This document shows, piece by piece, positions 49,078-57,379 of a stretch of 64,000 bases of DNA. The notes below the pieces were generated by a model that did no database searches, was not told the origin of the DNA, and worked only from the letters and a program-made list of their open reading frames with translations. Source of the stretch: DATAPD01 sp036265385. GTDB taxonomy: Bacteria > Acidobacteriota > Terriglobia > Terriglobales > Acidobacteriaceae. A program made the translations under genes and the position numbers. How positions within the stretch are numbered: position 1 is the first letter of the stretch; each line of letters opens with the position of its first letter. The stretch spans positions 62,001-126,000 of the forward strand of contig DATAPD010000067.1 in NCBI GenBank assembly GCA_036265385.1, written 5' to 3'.

Positions 49078-50610
49078 ATGAACAATCGCGGCGTGGTTTC
49101 CGTCGCATCTTCCATGTTGAGGCCCGAATTCCAACAGTTCGCGGAACTGGCCCGCGAAGCTACGCTGGTTCCGGTGGTGAAGTCGATTTCGGCAGACCTG
49201 CTGACGCCGGTGTCGGCATTCCTGGCGCTGACAGCTGGTGAGCCGGATGCATTCCTGCTCGAGTCGGTGGAAGGTGCGGAGAAGATTGGGCGGTATACGT
49301 TTCTCGGTGCGCGGCCGTATATGCGGGTGCAGTCCCGTGGGGATGCGATCGTCATCCAGCGAGGACGAAAAGCTGAGAAGCGCACTGGAGATGTGTTCGC
49401 AATTCTGAAGAGCTTGCTGCGGGAACATCGTCCGGCGCAATATGAGGGGCTTCCTCCATTTACTGCAGGGGCGGTCGGGTATTTTGCATACGACGTCGTG
49501 CGCCACCTGGAAAAGATCGGCGAGCAGGCCGAGGATGACTTGAATGTTCCGGATTGCGTGCTGATGTTTTTCGATCGCCTGCTCGCATTCGATCACCTTC
49601 GCCACCAGATCCATATCGTAGCGACGGCGGACCTGAGTAGAGAGAAACCGCGCGCTGCCTACGATCGGGCAGTTGCGGATATCGGCCGTATCGAAAAGAA
49701 ACTTTCCCGAAGTTGGAGCGCCCGCTTTGCGAAGAAGTCAGTTGTTCGCGGCAGACTCAGGATCAATGCGGTGACGGAGCCCGACGAGTTTCGCGCGAGC
49801 GTGAAAAGAGCAAAAGAGTACATCGCTGCCGGAGATGTTTTCCAGGTTGTACTTTCGCAGCGGTGGGACTTCGTGCCGGAAGTTGATCCGTTCAATCTTT
49901 ATCGGGCACTCCGGACAGTGAACCCGTCTCCGTACATGTATTTCCTGCGAATGGGGAGTGCAGCGCCGAAGTCGCCGCCGCTGTATGTGCTCGGATCGTC
50001 TCCGGAGATGCTAGTGCGCGTTACTGGGCGCAAGCTTGAATATCGGCCCATTGCGGGGACGCAGCCGCGTGGTCGGGACGAGGCAGCAGATGCCGCGTTC
50101 GAACAGAAGGTCCGTAGCGACGAAAAGGAGCGCGCGGAGCACGTGATGCTGGTAGATCTTGGCCGCAACGACCTGGGCCGCGTGAGTGATTACGGTTCGG
50201 TCAAGGTGCAGAAGCTGATGTTCGTGGAGCGTTATTCCCACGTGATGCACCTTGTTTCAGCGCTTGAGGGCCGTCTACGAAATGATCTCGACGCGATTGA
50301 CGCACTGGCTGCCTGCTTTCCGGCAGGCACATTGAGTGGAGCGCCAAAAGTCCGCGCCATGCAGATCATTGAGGAACTTGAGCCGACTCGACGAGGCGTG
50401 TACGGAGGCTCTGTCCTATACGCAGATTTCGCGGGGAACCTGGATTCGTGTATCGCGATCCGTACTTTGCTGATGAAAGGCAAGCAGGCCTATCTGCAGG
50501 CGGGTGGGGGCATCGTGGCGGATTCGGACCCGCAGAGCGAGTACGAGGAATCGCGCAATAAATCCCAAGCGTTGCTGCGTGCGGTGGAGATGGCGCGCAG
50601 TGGCGTCTGA
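49078..50610 (+). CDS. trpE: Anthranilate synthase component I
   Basis: 510 residues from ATG 49078; the internal ATG 49114 (MLRPEFQQFAELAREA) is an alternative because a TATAAT-like motif overlaps the first ATG. The tryptophan feedback site lies near LLESVEGAEKIGRYTFLG (about 60-78). The chorismate-binding domain has VFQVVLSQRWDF, SPEMLVRVTGRKLEYRPIAG, RNDLGRVSDYGSVKV, and FPAGTLSGAPKVRAM near 420-434. It forms anthranilate from chorismate with a glutamine amidotransferase subunit. trpG is 1.4 kb away on the opposite strand, not adjacent. Confidence 0.95.
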   Translation: MNNRGVVSVASSMLRPEFQQFAELAREATLVPVVKSISADLLTPVSAFLALTAGEPDAFLLESVEGAEKIGRYTFLGARPYMRVQSRGDAIVIQRGRKAEKRTGDVFAILKSLLREHRPAQYEGLPPFTAGAVGYFAYDVVRHLEKIGEQAEDDLNVPDCVLMFFDRLLAFDHLRHQIHIVATADLSREKPRAAYDRAVADIGRIEKKLSRSWSARFAKKSVVRGRLRINAVTEPDEFRASVKRAKEYIAAGDVFQVVLSQRWDFVPEVDPFNLYRALRTVNPSPYMYFLRMGSAAPKSPPLYVLGSSPEMLVRVTGRKLEYRPIAGTQPRGRDEAADAAFEQKVRSDEKERAEHVMLVDLGRNDLGRVSDYGSVKVQKLMFVERYSHVMHLVSALEGRLRNDLDAIDALAACFPAGTLSGAPKVRAMQIIEELEPTRRGVYGGSVLYADFAGNLDSCIAIRTLLMKGKQAYLQAGGGIVADSDPQSEYEESRNKSQALLRAVEMARSGV

Positions 50611-50637
50611 TCGAATTCTGAACACAAGGGAGGAAGC

Positions 50638-51951
50638 ATGGGCACCAGAGCAAAGCGCATCTATGTCTGCGTGTTGATGCTGCTGGTCGCAGTTGCGAGC
50701 GGGCAGGATGCGAAGCCGCAAGTGAAGCTGATCCATGCTGGGCGCATTGTTGATGTCAAAGAGGGCAAAGCTCGGTCCGATCAAGGCATATTGATCCGCG
50801 CTGGAAAAATTGAGGCAGTGGGACCGTACGCAGAGGTGTCGGCGCAGGCGCCGAAGGATGCGACCTCAATCGATTGGACTGGCCTCACCGTGTTGCCGGG
50901 CTTGATCGATTGTCACACCCATCTGCTGACAAACATCGCAGCGGAACCGGAAGACTCTTTGTTTACGCAAGTCGCGGAAATGAGCACGGCGGAGCGCGCT
51001 CTGATGGGGGCGGCGATGGCGCGCGAGGATTTGGAGGCTGGGATTACGACGGTACGCGATCTTGGCAACGCTGGGTTGAATGGAGACGTAGCGCTGAGGA
51101 ATGCGATCCGTGAAGGGTGGGTGATTGGTCCGCGAATGCTGGTTTCCACTCGCGCGATCAGTGCGGCGGGCGGACAGTTTGGCCCGATCCAGACTCCGGC
51201 CGCGAAGGAAATCATTGCACAGGAATACGTAGTGATTAGCGGAGCTGAAGAGGCCCGACGTGCCGTGCGCGACGCGCTGTACGCCGGTGCTGACGTCATC
51301 AAAATCATTGTGAACACGGGTCCTCGAGTGCTGAACGTCGATGAGGTTCGCACTATCGTAGAAGAAGCGCATCGCGTGCATACAAAGGTCGCCGCGCATG
51401 CAACCGACGATTTTTCCGTAAGGGTGGCAGCCGAGGCGGGCGTTGATTCCATCGAGCACGGGTACGTAGTGAGCGATGAGGCCTTGCAGTTGATGAGCAA
51501 GAACGGAATTTTCCTGGTTCCAACCGATGGGCCACTCGAAACGTATCTCGATTTTTCCGCGAAGACACCTGAAGAGCGGAAGGAAATGGAAGAGGGCTAC
51601 AAGAAGCTGGTGGCGAAAAACGCAGATCGGATCCAGCGGGCACGCAAGGCGGGAGTGCGCATTGCTGCTGGCTCGGACATGTACATCATTTATCCGGGCA
51701 AGACGAGAGGGCAAGCCAGTCTGACCATGCTTCGAGCCTATCGCGATTCCGGAATGACGCCTGCTGAAGTCATTCGGGCAGCGACTTCGGATGCTGCTGA
51801 ACTGCTAGGGTGGCAAGACCGCATCGGATCGATCGAGAAGGGAAGATTTGCGGACCTGATCGGAGTGGAGGGAGATCCACTGACGGACATCACTACGCTC
51901 GAGCACGTTAAGGTGGTGATGAAGGCCGGGTCAGAAGTGAAGACGAAGTAA
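50638..51951 (+). CDS. Secreted amidohydrolase (imidazolonepropionase/Xaa-Pro dipeptidase-like)
   Basis: 437 residues with a Sec signal peptide (IYVCVLMLLVAVASGQ). Metal ligands: GLIDCHTHLL (HxH, about 95-104), the carbamylated Lys position in GADVIKIIVNTG near 225, His in VAAHATDD near 259 and EHGYV near 281, and Asp in AAGSDMYIIYPG near 345. The composite-domain flanks (VKLIHAGRIVDVKEGKARSD and GRFADLIGVEGDPL) are typical of exported metal-dependent amidohydrolases of this group. Located 27 nt after trpE, but its function does not suggest a tryptophan role. Confidence 0.88.
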   Translation: MGTRAKRIYVCVLMLLVAVASGQDAKPQVKLIHAGRIVDVKEGKARSDQGILIRAGKIEAVGPYAEVSAQAPKDATSIDWTGLTVLPGLIDCHTHLLTNIAAEPEDSLFTQVAEMSTAERALMGAAMAREDLEAGITTVRDLGNAGLNGDVALRNAIREGWVIGPRMLVSTRAISAAGGQFGPIQTPAAKEIIAQEYVVISGAEEARRAVRDALYAGADVIKIIVNTGPRVLNVDEVRTIVEEAHRVHTKVAAHATDDFSVRVAAEAGVDSIEHGYVVSDEALQLMSKNGIFLVPTDGPLETYLDFSAKTPEERKEMEEGYKKLVAKNADRIQRARKAGVRIAAGSDMYIIYPGKTRGQASLTMLRAYRDSGMTPAEVIRAATSDAAELLGWQDRIGSIEKGRFADLIGVEGDPLTDITTLEHVKVVMKAGSEVKTK

Positions 51952-51965
51952 GCCGAGTTGAAGTA

Positions 51966-52541
51966 CTACTGATCCAGAAAATTTTTCACTATCTTCTTGC
52001 CGTCTTCGGTTAGAACGCTCTCCGGGTGAAACTGAACGCCTTCCACAGGAAAGCGACGATGGCGGAGACCCATGATGACTTCTGTCCCGTCTTTCTCTTT
52101 CGTGCGAGCGCTGACTGCGAGCTCCGCGGGGAGACCCTTTTCGGACACAATCAACGAGTGATAACGGGTAGCGGTCATCGGGGAGGAGATCCCGCGGAAA
52201 ATGGTCTGACCGTCATGCTCAACCTGGCTGGTTTTTCCATGCATGAGATTTTTAGCTCGAATGACGTTGCCGCCAAAAGCGGCGCCCAGAGCCTGGTGTC
52301 CAAGACAAACTCCCAGCAGTGGGATCTTGCCTGTGAAGTGGCGGATGAGTTCGATGCTGATGCCAGCTTCCTGCGGAGTGCAAGGGCCGGGGGAGATCAG
52401 GATGCGATCAGGCCGCAAGTTTTCGATCTCTTCGATTGAGACTTGATCATTGCGACGGACTTCCACGGTCGCGCCTAGTTCACCCAAGTATTGGACAAGG
52501 TTGTAGGTGAATGAGTCGTAGTTGTCGAGAACGAACACCAT
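51966..52541 (-). CDS. trpG: Anthranilate/aminodeoxychorismate synthase component II
   Basis: 191 residues, class I glutamine amidotransferase. The nucleophile Cys lies in GVCLGHQALGAAFGG (about 77-91), with catalytic His and Glu in GVQFHPESVLT near 168-178. LDNYDSFTYNLVQYLGELGA at the N-terminus is the TrpG/PabA signature. It supplies ammonia to TrpE or PabB. Convergent with the amidohydrolase, separated by 14 nt. Confidence 0.93.
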   Translation of the reverse strand: MVFVLDNYDSFTYNLVQYLGELGATVEVRRNDQVSIEEIENLRPDRILISPGPCTPQEAGISIELIRHFTGKIPLLGVCLGHQALGAAFGGNVIRAKNLMHGKTSQVEHDGQTIFRGISSPMTATRYHSLIVSEKGLPAELAVSARTKEKDGTEVIMGLRHRRFPVEGVQFHPESVLTEDGKKIVKNFLDQ

Positions 52542-52544
52542 GAT

Positions 52545-52576
52545 TCAGTAGTCAGTAGTTAGTAGTCAGTAGTCAG
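52545..52576. repeat. AGTAGTCAGTAGT low-complexity repeat
   Basis: Four to five tandem words of CAGTAGT or TAGTAGTCAG directly upstream of trpG, between it and the next minus-strand gene. Confidence 0.7.
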
Positions 52577-52594
52577 GGAACGTTGACTGCTATT

Positions 52595-53461
52595 CTAACT
52601 CGCCGCTTTCGATTCCTCTTTAAACACGTTCCTGTGATCTCGTGAGAACTGTTCAAACGAAGTCGGCTTGCGCTTCATGACTTTCTCGAAATCGTCGGAG
52701 ATGTGCTGCGCTTTGCCCGCAGCATAGAACGCATTCAAATCCAAAATGCCCTTGATATTGAATTCAGGAATTCCGGCGGCGCGCATACCCTGGGCCAACT
52801 GATCCGGAGGCAGATCGACATACTTGATGGTTCGACCGATGTCGTCGGAAAGGATGTCGGCCATTTGGCGGTTGGTCAGAGCGGTAGGCCCGGTGATTTC
52901 GTAGGCTTGTCCTTCGTGTCCGGGGTCGGTGAGAACCCGCGCAGCGATCGCGCCAACATCGCGCAGATCGACGTAGCTGACGGCGGAATCTCCTTGCGAT
53001 CCGTAGAACGCATTCTGGGAGTTAATGGTGCCGAGGTTATAGATGACCAGGTTCTGCATGAATCCGTTGGGGCGAAGGAAAGTGTAAGGAATTCCGGATG
53101 CCTTGATTCGATCTTCGGACTCGGTGTGTAGACGGGGGAAGATGGAATCACGTCCGCCCATGGCCGAGAATTTCACGATGTGGCGGATGCCAGCTTTGCG
53201 CGCTTCGGTTACCACATTATTTTCCAAGTCGGGGATGTTGGGCACGACGGGTGCAACGAGAAAGATACGATCGACTCCTGTTAATGCCTGCCGAATGGTT
53301 TCGGGTTGGTTGTAATCCATGATTGCGATTTCGACGCCGGAAGGCGCGGTGGAAGCTTTGTCCGGCGATTGAAAAGCGGCACGGACCTTGGCTCCTGTTT
53401 TCAGGGTTTGCCGAAGGACTTCTGCGCCGACATTGCCGCTTGCTCCAGTAATGAGAATCAT
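52595..53461 (-). CDS. NmrA-like NAD(P)-binding protein
   Basis: 288 residues from ATG 53461 with GGAGG upstream. The Rossmann motif ILITGASGNVGAEVLRQTLK at the N-terminus is the G-x2-G-x2-G type. DRIFLVAPVVPNIPDLE, KFSAMGGRDSIF and YTFLRPNGFMQNL match the NmrA/atypical SDR quinone-oxidoreductase group (QorB-like). It binds NAD(P)H and acts as a reductase or redox sensor. The frame extends to 53653 but that portion lacks similarity. Confidence 0.85.
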   Translation of the reverse strand: MILITGASGNVGAEVLRQTLKTGAKVRAAFQSPDKASTAPSGVEIAIMDYNQPETIRQALTGVDRIFLVAPVVPNIPDLENNVVTEARKAGIRHIVKFSAMGGRDSIFPRLHTESEDRIKASGIPYTFLRPNGFMQNLVIYNLGTINSQNAFYGSQGDSAVSYVDLRDVGAIAARVLTDPGHEGQAYEITGPTALTNRQMADILSDDIGRTIKYVDLPPDQLAQGMRAAGIPEFNIKGILDLNAFYAAGKAQHISDDFEKVMKRKPTSFEQFSRDHRNVFKEESKAAS

Positions 53462-53711
53462 GACGACCTCCATGGGAATGATTCTGGGGTGGGTTGAAAG
53501 GTAACGAGGGTTCGGGAGCAATTGTTGAGATGCCCATTCCGAGTTCGCCGTTGCAAAACCTATAGGGTCTGGATGGTGGTGGATTTGCTCAGATCCAGCG
53601 ATGTTGGGAGACGTTTGAGGAGGGTCGCGGAGCGATGGACAGATGAGGTACATGCTTGACAGGCAGTGATTCGCAAGCGATGCTTATCGGACTTTCGGAG
53701 GCCTCCCACTG

Positions 53712-54041
53712 ATGGCTGAGCCGCCACAAGACAAGAGATCGACGCGCCGATTCGCCTTGCGTTTACCGGTTTCTGTGACATACACGGAGAACGGCGAACA
53801 GCAGAAAGCGGCACAAACCCGGGACGTGAGTGCACGGGGCATATCGTTTTATGTGGATGCGCCGATCGCGAAAGACTCTCCCATCGAGTTCACGTTGACC
53901 CTGCCGCCGGAGATCACACTCGCAGAAAGTATCAACGTGCGTTGCAAGGGTAAGGTCGTGCGGATCGACGATCCGGCGGCGAACGGCAAAATGGCGGTCG
54001 CGGCTGTGATTGAAGAGTACGAATTCTTATCGCAACCTTAG
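53712..54041 (+). CDS. PilZ domain protein
   Basis: 109 residues, essentially one PilZ domain. The c-di-GMP motifs are visible: RSTRRFALRLPV (RxxxR, about 9-20) and DVSARGISFYVD ([D/N]xSxxG, about 39-50). It would bind cyclic di-GMP and transmit the signal to a partner. The stop is 17 nt from the GH127 gene; the pairing may be coincidental. Confidence 0.9.
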   Translation: MAEPPQDKRSTRRFALRLPVSVTYTENGEQQKAAQTRDVSARGISFYVDAPIAKDSPIEFTLTLPPEITLAESINVRCKGKVVRIDDPAANGKMAVAAVIEEYEFLSQP

Positions 54042-54058
54042 CCGCCCGATCTGTTGAA

Positions 54059-55885
54059 ATGAGACGAATTTCACGACGAAGTTTTGTACAGTCTGCCACT
54101 GCATTTGCGGCCGCGGGTGCAGCGCTTGGCAGCAAATGGCCTCAGTTATTCGCCTCGAATAACAACGAAACTTTCCTCGAAGAATTCGGTTACGGAAATG
54201 TAACGGTGCAGAGCCCACTGCACGAAAAGCAGTTCGAAGAGACGCAATCTCTACTCATGAGCTTGCCGGATGACAGCCTGCTGAAACCCTTCCGGCAAAT
54301 GATTGGACAACCGGCGCCCGGAGAGGATCTCGGTGGGTGGTACCGGTACGATCCGAATTACGACTGGCATACGTTCGATGCGGGGTTCGCACCGTCGGCG
54401 ACTTTCGGACAGTGGGTATCCGCCCTGGCGCGGGGATATGCAATCAAACCGTCGAAAAAGGCCCGAGAGAAGATTCTTCGTTTGAATGTGCTGTATTCGA
54501 AAACGATCGATGGCCAGTTTTATGTGAACAACAGGTTCCCGGCCTATTGCTATGACAAGCTGGTGTGCGGGTTAATTGATTCTCATCGGCTGGCGAAGGA
54601 TCCGTTTGCGTTGAGGATCCTCCACCAGACAACGGATACGGCTCTGCCCCATTTACCGGACGGGGCGGTGGAACATGGAAAACCGTGGCGGGAAGGCAAA
54701 GACGAGTCCTATACATGGGACGAGTCGTACACAAATTCGGAAAACCTATTTCTTGCGTACCGGTATGGCGCCGGAGAGAGGTATCGCGATCTCGGCAAGA
54801 AATTCCTCGCGGACTTTTATTACGATCCGCTCAGTGAAGGCAAAAATATTTTGGCTGGGCGTCACGCGTACAGCCATGTGAATTCGTTGAGCTCTGCGAT
54901 GCAGGCTTACCTTACGCTCGGGAGTGAGAAGCACTTGCGTGCGGCAAGAAATGGTTTTGAGATGCTGTCGTCACAGAGTTTTGCGACGGGAGGGTGGGGT
55001 CCCGACGAGTTGTTACGCGCACCGGACAGCCCGGATGTGGAAGCCAGCCTCGCCAACACGCACCACAGCTTTGAGACACCGTGCGGCGCGTATGCGCATT
55101 TCAAATTGACTCGATATTTGTTGCGGGTGACTCGCGAGTCGCGGTACGGCGACAGCATGGAACGTGTTATGTACAACACCGTCCTGGGCGCAAAGCCGAT
55201 GCAGCGCGATGGCCGGAGCTTTTACTACTCCGATTACAACTTCAATGCGAAGAAGGAGTTTTGCGATCATCGGTGGCCATGTTGCTCCGGGACGATGCCG
55301 CAGGTCGCGACCGATTACGGAATCAACGCTTACCTGCACGATGCCCATGGTGTGTACGTGAACCTGTATATCCCGTCCACTGTGAAGTGGCGGCAAAATG
55401 GGGCGGAGGTTTCGCTTACGCAAACAGGCGAGTATCCGTTCGAGTCGCTGATTGAGTTCGAGGTGCGTACGAGAAAACCTCGAGACTTCAGCCTGAACCT
55501 GCGGATTCCCGAGTGGACAAAGGGCGCAACGATCGCGGTGAACGGCAAACGTGTGTTGGAAGTAGCGTCGGCGGGTCGCTTCATGTCCGTAGAACGGCTC
55601 TGGAAGAACGGCGATCGCGTCGAACTGGAGTTGCCGCGCGTGATGCGATTACAAGCGATTGATGCGGCTCATCCGAATACGGTGGCGTTGCTGGATGGAC
55701 CACTCGTGCTGTTCCCGATCGGAAAGACTTTTGATTTCACCTCAGAGCAATTGCTCGCTGCCAAGAAAGTCGGAGCACAGAAGTGGACCGCTGAGAGCCG
55801 GAGCGGGAAAGTTACGCTGCTGCCGTTTGTCGCGATCGAGGACGAGCCGTACACAACGTACGTCAAGGTCAGAGAGGCGAACTGA
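54059..55885 (+). CDS. GH127 beta-L-arabinofuranosidase-like protein
   Basis: 608 residues with a twin-arginine signal (RRISRRSFVQSATAFAAAG). An (alpha/alpha)6 barrel followed by beta-domains matches glycoside hydrolase family 127 (former DUF1680). The zinc/catalytic residues of the family are in place: Glu and Cys in FETPCGAYAHF near 335-345 and the Cys pair in RWPCCSGTMP near 405. Family members release beta-L-arabinofuranose from plant glycans using a cysteine nucleophile. No other glycan-degradation gene lies nearby, so the actual substrate is uncertain. Confidence 0.88.
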   Translation: MRRISRRSFVQSATAFAAAGAALGSKWPQLFASNNNETFLEEFGYGNVTVQSPLHEKQFEETQSLLMSLPDDSLLKPFRQMIGQPAPGEDLGGWYRYDPNYDWHTFDAGFAPSATFGQWVSALARGYAIKPSKKAREKILRLNVLYSKTIDGQFYVNNRFPAYCYDKLVCGLIDSHRLAKDPFALRILHQTTDTALPHLPDGAVEHGKPWREGKDESYTWDESYTNSENLFLAYRYGAGERYRDLGKKFLADFYYDPLSEGKNILAGRHAYSHVNSLSSAMQAYLTLGSEKHLRAARNGFEMLSSQSFATGGWGPDELLRAPDSPDVEASLANTHHSFETPCGAYAHFKLTRYLLRVTRESRYGDSMERVMYNTVLGAKPMQRDGRSFYYSDYNFNAKKEFCDHRWPCCSGTMPQVATDYGINAYLHDAHGVYVNLYIPSTVKWRQNGAEVSLTQTGEYPFESLIEFEVRTRKPRDFSLNLRIPEWTKGATIAVNGKRVLEVASAGRFMSVERLWKNGDRVELELPRVMRLQAIDAAHPNTVALLDGPLVLFPIGKTFDFTSEQLLAAKKVGAQKWTAESRSGKVTLLPFVAIEDEPYTTYVKVREAN

Positions 55886-55907
55886 CGTATAAACCCCCGC
55901 TTGGTTC

Positions 55908-57317
55908 TTACCGAAATATTGCTGCGAAGAATCCCCCAATTTTTTTGAAGAAACCGCGGTGTTCAGGCTTCGCTGACGCGGTCATGGCAGTTGAAACATT
56001 GGGAGTGACGCGGTGATTTGTGGGTGTCGGAGCAATGGGGCTCGCTGTCGGCTTGGCGGGGGTGGCTTCTGGCGCAGGGTGCCGGGGCGGAAGATCGCTG
56101 GCGCGGAAAACAAGAGGTGCATCCACTTGAACATGGATGTCTTCCTTACGGGTTGGCGGAAGCGGCGCTGTCTCGGCGGAAGGCGGCAGAGCGGTTGAGT
56201 TCTGATCCGAAGGTGCGCTGGCAGTGTTCCGCGGCTGCTCCGTAACGGCGAGACGCGCGGAGTCGAGATCAGGTTGCGATTTGATTTCAGTTGGTGCCTC
56301 TGTTCGCAGAACCGGCGTAGGAGGCGCGGGACAACCGCAGTCGAGAGGAATGGCGGCATCGACCTGATCCAGGCGGCCGGAGTGAAAGACGAGCTGATCG
56401 GTCGATTTGACTTGATACGTTCGATCACCAATCAACTCGGTCACGATTGCCGAGGCGGTATTGCCATTAAGGGAGCGCACGCAGGTATTGCCTCGAGCGT
56501 CGGTGCTGACTGCATAGTGGAAGTCGCCGGGACCGGGAAATTGAATTCGGAAGTCAGGGGTAAGGATCGAATCGGCCGACTTATCGATGCGGTAATGAGT
56601 TTCGATGGCGCCCGTGCTGAGGGCGAGCATGAGATCGCGTCCGTCAGGCGACGGCGTAACGGAGACAGTAGTGCCTGGGCACACGCGCACTTGACCACCG
56701 CGCACTAATCGCAATTCCGCAGTTTCTCCGCCGGCGGTCACGGACGATCCGGCAGCCAGCCTGCTTCCTGCCAGCGTGACAGCACCGACCGAAGAACTCA
56801 GGGGAACGGCAATGGGTTCAGGTTCGGTACTCAATCCAAGCACACCTTCAGGTTTCTCCGTGGCCGAGGGCAGCGTGATTTCGGCGGGCTCCAGGGTGAC
56901 AGCTAAGACATTCTTTGTGACATTCCAGCGGAATGTGTGTGGCTTGAGTAAGTCGACGACGATGCGAGTCACTGGAGGACGGTCGCGGAACTGTTCGATG
57001 CGAATTCCTCCGATTCCATCCTCGCCAACGGAGATCTTCTTGGCTTTCACGGCGACACGAGAATTGCGAAGATCAATGACCAGGCGCGGGGGGGACTCGA
57101 TCTGCTGGATATCAGGGTCGAGAGGTTGTGTCGCAGTGACTTCGAGCGTGGAGCGTGCTTTGGTGTGCTGCAGCCGGACGTTGCTGATCGCGGCGAACGT
57201 TTTCGATAGAGAAATAGTTTCTGACTTTTCCGGCTGCTTTTGCGCTGCCGAGTGACTTTGCCACGAAAAGGCACCGACGAGCAGAGATCCGGCGAGAACT
57301 CGGGGAAGGAACTTCAA
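55908..57317 (-). CDS. Secreted AMIN-domain protein with FecR-like middle region
   Basis: 469 residues. The signal peptide (RVLAGSLLVGAFSWQSHSAA) is followed by an AMIN domain (about 40-150: ISNVRLQHTKARSTLEVTAT, PRLVIDLRNSRV, RIVVDLLKPHTFRWNV). A FecR-like region follows (about 180-300: GGQVRVCPGTTVSVTPSPDG, LALSTGAIETHYRI). The rest is a Pro/Ala/Thr-rich tail ending RGFFKKIGGFFAAIFR. AMIN domains target proteins to the cell wall or outer membrane secretins. Probably an envelope protein; partner unknown. Confidence 0.8.
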   Translation of the reverse strand: MKFLPRVLAGSLLVGAFSWQSHSAAQKQPEKSETISLSKTFAAISNVRLQHTKARSTLEVTATQPLDPDIQQIESPPRLVIDLRNSRVAVKAKKISVGEDGIGGIRIEQFRDRPPVTRIVVDLLKPHTFRWNVTKNVLAVTLEPAEITLPSATEKPEGVLGLSTEPEPIAVPLSSSVGAVTLAGSRLAAGSSVTAGGETAELRLVRGGQVRVCPGTTVSVTPSPDGRDLMLALSTGAIETHYRIDKSADSILTPDFRIQFPGPGDFHYAVSTDARGNTCVRSLNGNTASAIVTELIGDRTYQVKSTDQLVFHSGRLDQVDAAIPLDCGCPAPPTPVLRTEAPTEIKSQPDLDSARLAVTEQPRNTASAPSDQNSTALPPSAETAPLPPTRKEDIHVQVDAPLVFRASDLPPRHPAPEATPAKPTASPIAPTPTNHRVTPNVSTAMTASAKPEHRGFFKKIGGFFAAIFR

Positions 57318-57379
57318 GGTCTAATCCGTGTGCGACTACCATACCACTGTCGATCCAGAGCCGGAACAGGTGAGAGATG